NCBI GenBank assembly: GCA_018267365.1
Contig: JAFDYQ010000003.1
Span: 124,001 to 188,000, forward strand
Reading direction: 5' to 3'
DNA: 64,000 bases
From: Bacteroidota bacterium
Lineage (GTDB): Bacteria > Bacteroidota > Bacteroidia > Chitinophagales > LD1
The notes under the pieces were generated by a model. It ran no database searches, had not been told where the DNA came from, and worked only from the letters and a program-made list of their open reading frames with translations. The position numbers were made by a program, and so were the translations under genes. Shown here in pieces: positions 17,174-26,002 of this stretch. Each line of letters starts with the position of its first letter. Position 1 is the first letter of the stretch.

Positions 17174-18130
17174 TTAGGCTTCTACTAGTCCCTTTGTGAT
17201 CTCAGCTACAGGCTTGATAGCACTGACATGCTCTATAGATTTGCCGGCGCACCAGTATGATTGATATGTGGCGCTAAAGGCTGCCTTTTCGAGTGCTTTC
17301 ATTCCTTTGTAGAAAGTCAGCATTTTCACATACTTTTTCAAGCTCTTGTTTCGTGAGAGCATTTTCTCCAGCCAGTTTTGATCCAGGCCTAGCTGCTTCA
17401 CATATGGTGTGTTGATCACTGTGCAGGGTGTGCCTGACAGTTTTGTGGTGCGTACTATATCACTCTCGCCATAGTCTACTATGGCTTGCTTGTATTCATT
17501 GGACACCGGTGCCTCCAGAGAAGCGATAAACGGACTGCCTACAGACACTCCGGCCGCGCCAAGGGCCAGCATCCTGTCCAACCCTTTACGATTTCCTACA
17601 CCACCCGCAGATATTACCGGTATGGTGCAGGCTTTGACCAGAAGTGGAAGTAACTGCTCCGGGCTCATATCACCCGCGTGTCCGCCTGCCTCATTATTCA
17701 CCGCTATCACAGCATCTGCACCGAGTTCTTCTACCTTTCTGGCATAGGCTACGTCTACCACATCACAAAAGACCTTTATGCCAAGTGGCTTGCATGCCTC
17801 TATGGTACGCTGAGGACTGCCGAGGGAGGTAATGATAAAAGGTACTTTATAGTCCATACACGTCTTCAGCTGCTCCTCAAATCGGATATTAGATTTATTG
17901 ACTATCAGGTTGATACCGTAGGCGCGGTCGCCCACGCCGGCTTTGATCTCATCCAGTGCCTTGCGAAAATCGGCATCTGTGCGGTAGTTGAGCGCCGGTA
18001 CGGAGCCGGCTATGCCTGAGCGGCAGGCCTCGATGACCATCTTCGCGTTTGACACCAGAAACATAGGCGCCATGATAATGGGGTACTCCAGACGTAGCAT
18101 CCGGGTGAGAGCAGTATCTATTTTTTGCAT
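17174..18130 (-). CDS. Nitronate monooxygenase-like NAD(P)H-dependent flavin oxidoreductase
   Basis: A 318-residue FMN-dependent TIM-barrel enzyme of the 2-nitropropane dioxygenase/nitronate monooxygenase superfamily. It has the N-terminal RLEYPIIMAPMFLVSN, the catalytic-histidine motif NNEAGGHAGD, the phosphate-binding TIPVISAGGVGNRKGLDRML and LGAAGVSVGSPF. Family members oxidise nitronates or act as enoyl reductases in fatty-acid or polyketide synthesis; the sequence does not fix which. The C-terminal ~60 residues are helical (KGMKALEKAAFSATYQSYW). It is followed on the same strand, upstream, by the sirtuin gene with a 59-base spacer. Confidence 0.88.
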   Translation of the reverse strand: MQKIDTALTRMLRLEYPIIMAPMFLVSNAKMVIEACRSGIAGSVPALNYRTDADFRKALDEIKAGVGDRAYGINLIVNKSNIRFEEQLKTCMDYKVPFIITSLGSPQRTIEACKPLGIKVFCDVVDVAYARKVEELGADAVIAVNNEAGGHAGDMSPEQLLPLLVKACTIPVISAGGVGNRKGLDRMLALGAAGVSVGSPFIASLEAPVSNEYKQAIVDYGESDIVRTTKLSGTPCTVINTPYVKQLGLDQNWLEKMLSRNKSLKKYVKMLTFYKGMKALEKAAFSATYQSYWCAGKSIEHVSAIKPVAEITKGLVEA

Positions 18131-18189
18131 AAATCGAAAATAGGGGATAAGCAGTAAAGTGCCAAAGAGATATAAGCCAACGGCGGGTC

Positions 18190-18894
18190 TCAGAGGCTGT
18201 CTGCCTCGGATAGTAGCAATCTAACGACGTCAGGCACTCCACGTGTGGCAGGTGCTGCGATGGTGCGCAGCTTAGAAATGCCGGTGGCATCTAAAGAGTC
18301 TGCAAAAGGGTCGATGAGAAATTTCCTGCTAGCTGCCGGGGCATAATGCAGCAGTCCGGCGGCCGGATACACTACCAGCGATGTTCCAATTACCATAAAT
18401 ATATCTGCCTGCGCGGCGATCTCCTGAGCCACAGCTATCATCGGCACCATCTCTCCAAACCAGACGATATGCGGCCTCAGCTGTGAGCCGCGCTCACATT
18501 TATCTCCGATACCGAGGTCGCCCTTCCAATCATATACCAGGGTTTCATCGAGCGAACTACGGACCTTAAACAGTTCTCCATGAAGGTGAATGATATCCGA
18601 TGAGCCAGCACGCTCGTGCAGATCGTCTACATTCTGTGTGATAATGGTAACATCGTATTTTGCCTCCAGATCTGCCAGAGCCTGATGCCCGGCATTGGGC
18701 GCTACCTCATGAAGCTGGCGTCGTCTTTTATTGTAGAAATCAAGCACCAGATCACGGTTACGCTTCCAACCCTCCGGTGAAGCGACGTCTTCTATTCTGT
18801 GGCCTTCCCAAAGGCCGTCCTGGCCCCGAAAGGTCTGGATGCCACTCTCTGCACTGATACCAGCACCAGTCAGAACCACTATTTTCTGTTTCAT
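18190..18894 (-). CDS. Sir2-family NAD-dependent deacylase lacking the zinc cysteines
   Basis: A 234-residue sirtuin that removes acyl groups from lysines using NAD. The start at 18894 ([14 protein letters not shown]) is the family start. The NAD motifs [15 protein letters not shown] and [12 protein letters not shown] and the catalytic H105 (HLHGEL) are present. Y54 and R57 (FYNKRR) match the Tyr-x-x-Arg of class III sirtuins, known desuccinylases such as CobB and SIRT5. The usual four zinc-binding cysteines are missing: the whole protein has one cysteine (C133 in [12 protein letters not shown]). Similar zinc-less sequences occur in other Bacteroidota, so this is a lineage form rather than a broken gene. 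Confidence 0.9.
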   Translation of the reverse strand: MKQKIVVLTGAGISAESGIQTFRGQDGLWEGHRIEDVASPEGWKRNRDLVLDFYNKRRRQLHEVAPNAGHQALADLEAKYDVTIITQNVDDLHERAGSSDIIHLHGELFKVRSSLDETLVYDWKGDLGIGDKCERGSQLRPHIVWFGEMVPMIAVAQEIAAQADIFMVIGTSLVVYPAAGLLHYAPAASRKFLIDPFADSLDATGISKLRTIAAPATRGVPDVVRLLLSEADSL

Positions 18895-19049
18895 AACTGA
18901 AAGATAGCCGAAAGGAGATAACGTGCGACAAATATAATCGGATTGCACGCCGAATAAGAGGCGATGACCGATTATAAAGTGCGCGTCGATAAGAAATCGG
19001 TAAAAGGGATGTTAAATTACTGTGATTATCATAGATTCGCGGGCTAAAC

Positions 19050-20429
19050 ATGGCCTCGCGTCCTAAAAATATCATCCTGCTGGTCTCTGACAGCCTCCGG
19101 TACGATACGGTGTACCGTGACGGCGAGGCAGGTGTGAAATATATGCAGGAGAATGGTATACAGTTTAGCAATGCACGTTCGGCTGCTTGCTGGACTCTAC
19201 CTGCCACATCGAGCCTTTTCTCAGGCCTCATGCCGCATGAGCATGGCACTAATACCCATTCGCGCAAATTCAGGAATGAAATACCCTCTCTGGCAGGCAG
19301 GCTAAAGGGTCAGGGATACAAACCTATCATGGTCACTGCCAATAGCGTGACGACGGAGGTGTTCAATCTTTCAAAGGACTTTGACGAACTATATAAGATA
19401 TGGAACTATGTAGATAGCCGGCATCCTATGCTACTACGTCTGGTGCTGATGCTAAACAGGCCGCGTATCCGCCGTATGGTCATGAAACCTAATGATGAGA
19501 TATTCAGCGAGTTGTCAGAAGATCTCTCTCAAGGCCTTGTGTGGGCGCAAAAGACCTGTACGGACCTCTTTGCCAAGACAAAAGAACTGATGAAGGCCAA
19601 TAATGAGAAAGGTCAAAGCAACTTCTTCTTTCTCAATATGATGGAGACCCACTATCCCTATCATGTGAATGATACCTTTGAACTACTGAGTAAATCTATA
19701 TATGGTAAAGGGCGCGAGTGGTATACCTTCTACCACCTTCTGTCGCAGACTTTCATGAAAACGGGTAAACAGACTATAGCCGATGATATGCTTGAGCTCT
19801 TTAAAGAGCGCCAGCGGCGGGCCTGGCTCATGGTGCGTAGTCACGTAGATGAATTCATAGAAGAACTACACCGGGACCAAGACAATCTGATCGTATTCTG
19901 CTCCGATCACGGCGAGAACTTTGGTGATCAGGGTTGGCAGTATCATTTCAATAATGTAACAGACGCCGGAAATAGAGTGCCATTATTCTGGATGGGCCAC
20001 GATCACCCGCAGGCTCAGATCATGCGTCATAATGTGAGCTCACGTTTTATCTATCAGTCGATCCTGGAGGCCGCAGGCTGTGAGAAGCAAGCCGGGACAC
20101 TCTTTGAGGAGACTCCTGTCACCATGCCTATGCTGCAGAGCTACTGGTATAATAATGACGGCAGGACGATGGATCAGTACAAGTACAACCAGTTCTGCTT
20201 TATAGAAGGCAATGACCGATATGTCTTGCGCGGCAATGAATGGATGTATGCGCCGGTAGCTACTGATGGTATGGAGCCGACGTTCAACTTTATGGGTGCG
20301 GGTATAGACCCTGTCCAGGAACTGGGGCTGGGAGGAGAGAAGAAGCTGCATCTGGAGAAAACGATCCATGATTTCCGGTCTTTCTCAGATGTAGTCATGC
20401 AGAAGAGCCTGCACAAATACAAAAAGTAG
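19050..20429 (+). CDS. Sulfatase/alkaline-phosphatase-superfamily enzyme
   Basis: A 459-residue cytoplasmic-looking protein of the alkaline phosphatase superfamily. Metal-site motifs are NIILLVSDSLRYDT near the N-terminus and FCSDHGENFGDQGWQYH near residue 290. The nucleophile region reads ACWTLPATSSLFSGLMPHEHG, a Thr (or Ser) context like phosphoglycerol/phosphoethanolamine transferases, without the C/S-x-P-x-R motif of true formylglycine sulfatases. There is no signal peptide or membrane anchor. It may be a phosphodiesterase or a phospho-transferase of surface polymers. It converges with thymidine kinase, four bases apart. Confidence 0.8.
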   Translation: MASRPKNIILLVSDSLRYDTVYRDGEAGVKYMQENGIQFSNARSAACWTLPATSSLFSGLMPHEHGTNTHSRKFRNEIPSLAGRLKGQGYKPIMVTANSVTTEVFNLSKDFDELYKIWNYVDSRHPMLLRLVLMLNRPRIRRMVMKPNDEIFSELSEDLSQGLVWAQKTCTDLFAKTKELMKANNEKGQSNFFFLNMMETHYPYHVNDTFELLSKSIYGKGREWYTFYHLLSQTFMKTGKQTIADDMLELFKERQRRAWLMVRSHVDEFIEELHRDQDNLIVFCSDHGENFGDQGWQYHFNNVTDAGNRVPLFWMGHDHPQAQIMRHNVSSRFIYQSILEAAGCEKQAGTLFEETPVTMPMLQSYWYNNDGRTMDQYKYNQFCFIEGNDRYVLRGNEWMYAPVATDGMEPTFNFMGAGIDPVQELGLGGEKKLHLEKTIHDFRSFSDVVMQKSLHKYKK

Positions 20430-20433
20430 AATA

Positions 20434-21009
20434 TCAGGCTTTTGCCCCTTTGTAGTAGCAGCTGCGGCAGCGCGGTTCATAGCTTTCTTTTTCCCCGAGC
20501 AAAACTTTAGATGTATCTGCAACGGTCCGGTATGAGAAGTGGGCTATCTCCCCACATTTCACGCAAATAGCGTGTACCTTAGTGATATAGTCGGCTATAC
20601 TGAGCAGCGCAGGCATAGGGCCAAATGGCTTGCCCTCAAAATCCATGTCCAGTCCGGCTATGATCACACGTGTACCACCTTGGGCCAGTTTCTCGCATAC
20701 GCTGGGTAGCTCAGCATCCATAAACTGGGCCTCATCTATGCCCACCACATCTATGCCCGTGGACATGAGTAGAATATTGTCAGAATGAGTCACCGGGGTA
20801 GACCGGATGCTATTGGCATCATGACTCACTACCATGATATCGTCATAGCGCACATCTATGGCAGGCTTGAAGATCTCTACGGATTGATTGGCTATCTGCG
20901 CACGCTTCATACGGCGGATCAGTTCTTCCGTCTTGCCACTAAACATGGAGCCGCACACGACCTCTATCCAACCTTTGCCGTCTCTGTTTTTGCCCGGCTC
21001 TATAAACAT
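20434..21009 (-). CDS. tdk: Thymidine kinase
   Basis: Type II thymidine kinase of the pyrimidine salvage pathway, 191 residues, cytoplasmic. The P-loop is [20 protein letters not shown] is the Walker B-like magnesium site; the lasso region [19 protein letters not shown] binds thymidine. Two CxxC pairs (ICVKCGE and PRCRSCY) form the structural zinc site. The start at 21009 ([10 protein letters not shown]) fits the family. It lies divergent from the 21106 gene, with about 95 bases between. Confidence 0.96.
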   Translation of the reverse strand: MFIEPGKNRDGKGWIEVVCGSMFSGKTEELIRRMKRAQIANQSVEIFKPAIDVRYDDIMVVSHDANSIRSTPVTHSDNILLMSTGIDVVGIDEAQFMDAELPSVCEKLAQGGTRVIIAGLDMDFEGKPFGPMPALLSIADYITKVHAICVKCGEIAHFSYRTVADTSKVLLGEKESYEPRCRSCYYKGAKA

Positions 21010-21055
21010 TTTCTAATAATTTGCACAGTGGATACTAAAAGGTGAAGATATTCAT

Positions 21056-21086
21056 TTTAGTGTATAGAGCAACAGCAGTAGCTTTG
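21056..21086 (+). promoter_or_regulatory. Bacteroidota-type promoter of the 21106 gene
   Basis: TAGCTTTG at 21079-21086 is a perfect TAnnTTTG -7 element. TTTA at 21056-21059, 19 bases upstream, is a near match to the -33 TTTG. The ATG at 21106 lies about 13 bases after the predicted transcription start. Confidence 0.5.
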
Positions 21087-21105
21087 TACAAATAATACCG
21101 AAGAA

Positions 21106-21882
21106 ATGGATATCAGGACAGTAGCCGACAGGATAAATGAATATTCTAAGCAGCTCGCTGAAGGCACACTCAGTGAGATAGAGCGGGATATTTTGCTGGC
21201 AGACCTACGTGCACTCTATCTGCTGGCAAAAGGAGATGTGACGGTACCCCATACTATGTCGAGGGAACCAATTAATGATGTGGAATCTGTACCTGTCGTG
21301 TCTGTACCTGTCATAGAAGACGTAGCTCCTGTAGTCGAACGTGTAGAGCCTGTACTAGCACCGGTAAAACCTGTGATCGAGTTTATAAACGATGAACCTA
21401 TCATAAAGAAAGAACAAGAAGCACCGAAGCCAGAGGTAAAACCAATCGTTGAAGTGATCGAAGCTCCTGTGAAAAAGGAGGAGGAAGCAATAAAACTCGA
21501 GACGCGGCGCATCCATTATCATGAGGGATCTCCGGTGCGTGGCCCTAGGCCATCCTCGCTGAATGAAGTATTCACCGGCGAGGAGCGCAGCCTCAATACG
21601 ATAGCCGGCGGAGAAAAAAAGCGCGCACTAAATGATCGGATAGCCGGTACTGATCTCAATAGCCTTCTGGATCTGAATAGGAAGCATGTACTGACAGCTG
21701 AACTATTTGGTGGAGATAGCCAGGCATTTCAGACGGCCATACGCAGGATCAATGAAAGCCTGACGATAGAAGCTGCCTTTGAATATATCAAGACTGACCT
21801 GCTGCCAAAGTATCAGTGGAAGGGAGATATGCAGTCAGCTAAGCTTTTTGATAAACTTGTGAGGCAGAAGTTTGGTGTGTAA
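21106..21882 (+). CDS. Conserved hypothetical protein with Val/Pro/Glu-rich linker
   Basis: A 258-residue protein without signal peptide. Three parts are visible. A short helical N-domain (1-45) reads YSKQLAEGTLSEIERDILLA. A disordered Val/Pro/Glu/Lys-rich linker (about 50-140) follows. A helical C-domain (about 145-258) includes NDRIAGTDLNSLLDLNRKHV, LFGGDSQAFQTAIRRINES and LPKYQWKGDMQSAKLFDKLV. The C-domain looks like a protein known only as a conserved hypothetical in Bacteroidota; I cannot name a function. It has its own promoter and is followed by a strong terminator, so it is a single-gene unit. The acidic/proline linker suggests a tether between two binding modules. Confidence 0.8.
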   Translation: MDIRTVADRINEYSKQLAEGTLSEIERDILLADLRALYLLAKGDVTVPHTMSREPINDVESVPVVSVPVIEDVAPVVERVEPVLAPVKPVIEFINDEPIIKKEQEAPKPEVKPIVEVIEAPVKKEEEAIKLETRRIHYHEGSPVRGPRPSSLNEVFTGEERSLNTIAGGEKKRALNDRIAGTDLNSLLDLNRKHVLTAELFGGDSQAFQTAIRRINESLTIEAAFEYIKTDLLPKYQWKGDMQSAKLFDKLVRQKFGV

Positions 21883-21914
21883 ATTCTGTTACTCTTGGGA
21901 TTAAATAAAGCATG

Positions 21915-21942
21915 AAAAGATCGGCCTTTCGACCGATCTTTC
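21915..21942 (+). terminator. Rho-independent terminator after the 21106 gene
   Basis: AAAGATCGG (21916-21924), loop CCTTTCGA, CCGATCTTT (21933-21941): a nine-pair perfect stem flanked by A- and T-rich bases. It could work in both directions, but the next minus-strand gene ends 91 bases further on. Confidence 0.75.
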
Positions 21943-22032
21943 ATTATTAAAACCCGAACCCTTATTCCTAGTCTGATAGCTGCTTTGAAGCTCGCTTACC
22001 AGTTTGCCCGAGGCAAGTAGTCCGTTTCTTAT

Positions 22033-22635
22033 TTATTTGTCATCATCACCTAGGTCAGCGGCTGCCGCGCCAGACTGCTCAGGATTTGCGTAGATCTTTA
22101 CATCAGAGCCAAACTTAGCATCGCCGGTAGAGATCACAGTGCCATTAGCGAAGTAAGTGCCCTTATTGCCGGTTACATTGCCACCAAAGTTGAGGATGTT
22201 TGTGCCGGCTACCATGTTAGAGTTATTGGCAAGTGTGCCTCTATTTTCCATTTCATTCATTGACTCCAGCATAGAATTGTTTGCTATAGAGCCTTCATTA
22301 ATGATCCTCTTTACAGTGATGTTGCCGTCGTTTACCACCTGGCCTGTAGAGGCTACGAAGAGGCTTTTATTACTCATCATCGTCTTGCCTTTTTCGATGG
22401 TCAGTTTGCCTTTTACAGTCACATCGGTGTTCATTGTGATGTGATTCTTTACTATCACTTCGTCATCAGCCTTGATCTCATTACCGGGAGCGCCGTTTGC
22501 CCAGGTAGAAGCATCAGACCATTTGCCGGAGTTGATAGCTACATATGTTTTAGCGGATGCTGTAAAATTTAGAGTGAGGATAACTGCTGCAAGGGTGATC
22601 AGGTTTTTCAGGGTGTTAGTGTCGATCTTTTTCAT
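22033..22635 (-). CDS. Secreted beta-solenoid-like protein
   Basis: A 200-residue secreted protein of unknown function. With the start at 22635 (MKKIDTNTLKNLI) the signal peptide covers about residues 1-28, ending TASAK. The first mature part (GKWSDASTWANGAPGNEIKADDEVIV) carries the G-x-W-x-D-xx-TW-xx-G-x-P signature seen near the N-terminus of many Bacteroidota surface proteins. The rest is a string of short strand/turn repeats rich in Asn, Gly and Thr (MENRGTLANNSNMVAG, LNFGGNVTGNKGTYF), as in a beta-solenoid. There is no T9SS sorting domain; the C-terminus is acidic (DLGDDDK). Confidence 0.75.
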   Translation of the reverse strand: MKKIDTNTLKNLITLAAVILTLNFTASAKTYVAINSGKWSDASTWANGAPGNEIKADDEVIVKNHITMNTDVTVKGKLTIEKGKTMMSNKSLFVASTGQVVNDGNITVKRIINEGSIANNSMLESMNEMENRGTLANNSNMVAGTNILNFGGNVTGNKGTYFANGTVISTGDAKFGSDVKIYANPEQSGAAAADLGDDDK

Positions 22636-22744
22636 TTGCAAGCGTTTTATGATTTCTTTTACGGGCCTCAAAAGAAATGGTTACAGTTGCCTGAAAAAAA
22701 GTTGGAAAAAGAAGAATATGCTGACCAAGTAATCGGTAGCCGGG

Positions 22745-24076
22745 TCAGATATACAGGGACAAAGTGTATGATATACAAGTAGCTACGCTATAAGCAGTAA
22801 AGGGGTAGAGATTGACATAGCGGGTGAAAATAATCCCATGTTTAATATACAGTACAGAGGCCATGAGTACCTTTTCCATCACAAAAGCCACCAAAGTGCC
22901 ATAAGCAACACCGATCAGACCAAAATATCTGGCGAAGGCGATACTGGCTACTATATTGATCAGCATCTCAAAAACGGCACAATACAATATGATGCGATTT
23001 TCGCGTAGGGCAGTAAGGATAGTCTGAGGGAATAGAAGCCGGGGAATAGTCAATAGCATCAAAGCTGAGAATATCCGTCCGCTCATAGCAAACTGAGGTG
23101 AAAAGAATACAGAAAAGAGCCAAGGGCCGCTGAGAATGAAGATAATGGCCATAGGAAAGAAGAAGTGCATATAGCGCAGGGATTCGCGGCGGATGGCCTC
23201 GATCCCAGTCGTGAGATCCTCCGATACGCGGGGGATCATACTCATACTGAGGGTAGCTGCCAGGATGGTGAATAAGGGAAACTCACGAGAGCCGTACCGG
23301 AAAACAGTAAAGTCAGCCAACGTGAAATAGTGTTTTACCACACTGCCATCTATATACTCTGCCGAGCCATTTACGAAAAAGCTGATCATAAGGGGCAGGG
23401 AGGCCACGAAGAGCTCCTGCACACGGGCCTGCTCGTAGCGTGTAATGGTATGATGCCGTAACAGCCATACCAGATAGATGAACTTAATGATGGCTACTGC
23501 TATCAGCCCATATATAGATAGACTGATATCTCCATATATATATATGGGCGCTACACATAGCAGAAACTGCAGCACTGCCATACTGATACCATAGATAATG
23601 AGTTGGCGACGGCGATCTGACAGGAAGAGTATATACTCTACTACATAAGCTGCATTATTGAAAAGTAAATAGGCCAGGCCTAATATCGTACCACCGGTCA
23701 CTATCTGCACGGCTCCCGCCACCAGGCTGAGCATGACGATCAGGCTAAAGGTGGCGAACAGGAGCTTTCGTTTGCCCTCCGGAGTATGACCGGGATATAT
23801 GGCCAGCATGGAATTCATCAGCCCGGCTATCCAGAAAAAGCTAAATAATCCCATCAGCCATAGAAAAGACTCAAATTGTCCGATCTGATCTTTGGGGATA
23901 CCGAGTTTAGCAAAGGTGATGCCTATGAGTACAAATCCGCTATAGCGCGTGAGCTGAAAAAGCTGCAAGCTGGATAGTGAAGACGGGCGTAGCAGGGATT
24001 TGAACTGATTGATCAAATTATTGGATGATTGACCATGCCAAAGTCGGCAAAAATCTATGAATAGGCAATATGTCAC
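22745..24076 (-). CDS. Wzx-like polysaccharide flippase (MATE-related)
   Basis: A 443-residue polytopic inner-membrane protein with about twelve to fourteen hydrophobic helices, of the polysaccharide-biosynthesis (Wzx/MurJ-like) flippase group that moves lipid-linked glycans across the membrane. The first conserved part is LLRPSSLSSLQLFQLTRYSG; a central loop reads YGSREFPLFTILAATLSMSM, common in this group. The N-terminal ~20 residues (MTYCLFIDFCRLW) look unlike the family; a TTG at 24014-24016 just before INQFKSLL is a plausible alternative start. No glycosyltransferase is adjacent, so its substrate is unknown. Confidence 0.8.
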   Translation of the reverse strand: MTYCLFIDFCRLWHGQSSNNLINQFKSLLRPSSLSSLQLFQLTRYSGFVLIGITFAKLGIPKDQIGQFESFLWLMGLFSFFWIAGLMNSMLAIYPGHTPEGKRKLLFATFSLIVMLSLVAGAVQIVTGGTILGLAYLLFNNAAYVVEYILFLSDRRRQLIIYGISMAVLQFLLCVAPIYIYGDISLSIYGLIAVAIIKFIYLVWLLRHHTITRYEQARVQELFVASLPLMISFFVNGSAEYIDGSVVKHYFTLADFTVFRYGSREFPLFTILAATLSMSMIPRVSEDLTTGIEAIRRESLRYMHFFFPMAIIFILSGPWLFSVFFSPQFAMSGRIFSALMLLTIPRLLFPQTILTALRENRIILYCAVFEMLINIVASIAFARYFGLIGVAYGTLVAFVMEKVLMASVLYIKHGIIFTRYVNLYPFTAYSVATCISYTLSLYI

Positions 24077-24130
24077 GGATAATAGCCGCCTATATGCGAT
24101 ATTACTGTCTCAATTGTAAAATGGGTTATT

Positions 24131-24138
24131 TATTTTTG
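24131..24138 (+). promoter_or_regulatory. Possible -7 element of the 24159 gene
   Basis: TATTTTTG matches TAnnTTTG perfectly, 21 bases before the ATG at 24159. The spacing to the only TTG-like -33 candidate (24113-24116) is 14 bases, shorter than usual, so confidence is moderate. Confidence 0.35.
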
Positions 24139-24158
24139 TGACAGAAAAAGGCATTCTA

Positions 24159-24947
24159 ATGAAACACATAATAACACTCCTGTCTACCTCTCTGCTGAGC
24201 CTTGGAGTTATAGGGCAATCCATCAATTTCACCTCAGAGAAAGGAGGCATTAAACTCACTGGTGTAGAAAATCCTAAAACTTTTATGGATGCAAAACTGA
24301 CGCTGGATAATAGCCTTTTTGCCGGCAAGGATGTGCTCGATACCGGTAAGACAGAGTTTAAATTTAAGGTAGAGAACTATACTTTGGGTGCTCAGACCCC
24401 CGATGCCGACCAGAAGATGTGTGCAAACTCTGCCAAGGGTCAGCATATCCATTTTATCCTGGACAATCAGCCCTACATAGCCTCCTATGCGCCTGAGGTC
24501 ACCACAGGCCTAAGGCCCGGCCATCATGTATTGCTTGCATTTCTCTCCAGATCCTATCATGAAAGCCTGAAGGCAAAAAATGCTTATATGGTAAAGGAGT
24601 TTGACGCGGGCAAAAAGGGTATAGACCAGTTTGATGCCAAAGCTCCGCAGATATTTTATAGCCGGCCAAAAGGTGAATATGTAGGTAAGAAGGAAACGCA
24701 GAAGGTAATGCTGGATTTTTATTTGATCAATTGCGAGCTTTCGGCCAAGGGCTATCGCGTCCGGGCTACCATCAATGGCAATGAATTTATTCTGAACCAA
24801 TGGGAGCCGTATTTTATGGAAGGACTGCCCATGGGAGAGAACAGGGTGAAACTTGAACTACTGGATAAGAATAGCAAGCCTGTACCTTGTGCATTTAATG
24901 GTATAGAAAGGACCTTTAAATTAACGGAGGAACCAGTATCTAAGTAA
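24159..24947 (+). CDS. Secreted conserved hypothetical protein
   Basis: A 262-residue secreted protein. The start is ATG 24159 (MKHIITLLSTSLLSLG), not the GTG seven codons upstream, since this gives a clean signal peptide ending VIGQ and agrees with the -7 element. The mature part has a beta-rich layout with conserved-looking QHIHFILDNQPYIASYAPE and GHHVLLAFLSRSYHESLK, the latter a His-rich edge that could bind metal or a ligand. Two cysteines (MCAN, NCEL) could pair. I have seen this type only as an uncharacterised Bacteroidota protein. It is transcribed alone. Confidence 0.8.
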   Translation: MKHIITLLSTSLLSLGVIGQSINFTSEKGGIKLTGVENPKTFMDAKLTLDNSLFAGKDVLDTGKTEFKFKVENYTLGAQTPDADQKMCANSAKGQHIHFILDNQPYIASYAPEVTTGLRPGHHVLLAFLSRSYHESLKAKNAYMVKEFDAGKKGIDQFDAKAPQIFYSRPKGEYVGKKETQKVMLDFYLINCELSAKGYRVRATINGNEFILNQWEPYFMEGLPMGENRVKLELLDKNSKPVPCAFNGIERTFKLTEEPVSK

Positions 24948-25037
24948 TAACTTATTTGAGGTGTCTGGCACCCAAGCGACCGGATCCATCAGACAAAAGT
25001 AATTTTGTTCGAATAAGAATTTAAAGCGTCTTCTTAT

Positions 25038-25448
25038 TTACGGCTCATTGAGATTCAGCATCCACTGCACGCCATATTTGTCATTCAGATCTCCATAGAG
25101 TGCGCCCCAAAAGGTTTTTTCCACGGGGTGTTTTATCTCGCCTTGTACTGCCAGTTTTTCAAAGAAATCCCGAAGCTCTTCCTCGCTGCTGCAATCGATA
25201 AGTAGAGACACATTGTTTCCTGTATACACCCCACCCTTAGGGGTCATATCTGATCCCATAATGATAATCTTGCTGCTGGTGAGCGATGCATGCATGATGA
25301 GGTCACGCATCTCGGCCGGTAGCTGATCCGCTATAGGAGATTCTCCGACAGTCTGAAAGAATAGCTCGCCCCCAAAACAAGTCTGGTAGAATGTCATCGC
25401 TTCTCTGCAATTACCAGAAAAGGTCAGGTATGGATTAATGTGTAGCAT
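25038..25448 (-). CDS. VOC-family (PhnB-like) protein
   Basis: A 136-residue vicinal-oxygen-chelate fold protein of the PhnB/YjdN type. The start is ATG 25448 (MLHINPYLTFSGNCREAMTF), the usual family opening. Other signs are FYQTCFGGELFFQTVGESP, the IMGSDMTP segment, SLLIDCSSEEELRDFFEKLA and a C-terminal ALYGDLNDKYGVQWMLN. VOC proteins include glyoxalases, resistance proteins and demethylases; the substrate is unknown. Its ATG is one base from the stop of the SRPBCC gene on the same strand, so the two form an operon. Confidence 0.88.
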   Translation of the reverse strand: MLHINPYLTFSGNCREAMTFYQTCFGGELFFQTVGESPIADQLPAEMRDLIMHASLTSSKIIIMGSDMTPKGGVYTGNNVSLLIDCSSEEELRDFFEKLAVQGEIKHPVEKTFWGALYGDLNDKYGVQWMLNLNEP

Positions 25449-25449
25449 A

Positions 25450-25869
25450 TCAGAGATTAGATTCGGTGTATGTTTTAAAATTATCCAGTATGCTTTGCCA
25501 GCCTGCACGTTGCATTTCGATCGGGTTCATATTTTCCGGATCGAAAGTTTCAGTCACTCTTGTTGCGTTATTTTCAGGGGTAAATCTGATGTCAACTTTT
25601 CTGCCATCTCCTATCGTATACGCTACATGTTCTAATACTTTTACATCATCATATACCCCTCCGAAATCAAATCCCATGCTGCCATCTTTTGCTTCCATGC
25701 GAGTAGTAAAGGAACCTCCGGTGCGGAGATCGTTAGTGGCATGTGGTGCATGCCAATCGGGAGAGGCGTGGCACCATTTCACAATATGCAGCGGATCTGT
25801 CCAACTCGTCCATACCTTCTCTATGGGTGCTTGGACTAACGTTTCAATAGTAATGGCTGAAGTGTTCAT
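25450..25869 (-). CDS. SRPBCC (AHSA1-like) domain protein
   Basis: A 139-residue START/Bet v1-fold protein of the AHSA1/CalC group, which binds hydrophobic ligands in a cavity. The start is ATG 25869 (MNTSAITIETLVQAPIEKVW). Family motifs are APIEKVWTSWTDPLHIVKW, the glycine-rich GGSFTTRMEAKDGS and a C-terminal helix GWQSILDNFKTYTE. Such proteins often sit beside VOC proteins, as here, and are often read out with regulators of stress genes. The divergent GlxA-type regulator begins 133 bases upstream and might control them. Confidence 0.9.
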   Translation of the reverse strand: MNTSAITIETLVQAPIEKVWTSWTDPLHIVKWCHASPDWHAPHATNDLRTGGSFTTRMEAKDGSMGFDFGGVYDDVKVLEHVAYTIGDGRKVDIRFTPENNATRVTETFDPENMNPIEMQRAGWQSILDNFKTYTESNL

Positions 25870-26002
25870 GATGATTCTAGTTTTAGTTTCGAATTGATTG
25901 TGATTATAATACAAAGATGTGATCCTGGAGCCTTTTGTGCAATGTGCGCAAACGACAATGCCAGGGGGTATTTGCGACGTTGTGAAATGTTATATTTAAG
26001 CT

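Noticed and set aside
19050-20429. True formylglycine sulfatase
   Set aside because: The Cys/Ser-x-Pro-x-Arg activation motif is absent; the region reads TLPATSS instead, as in phospho-transferases and related enzymes.
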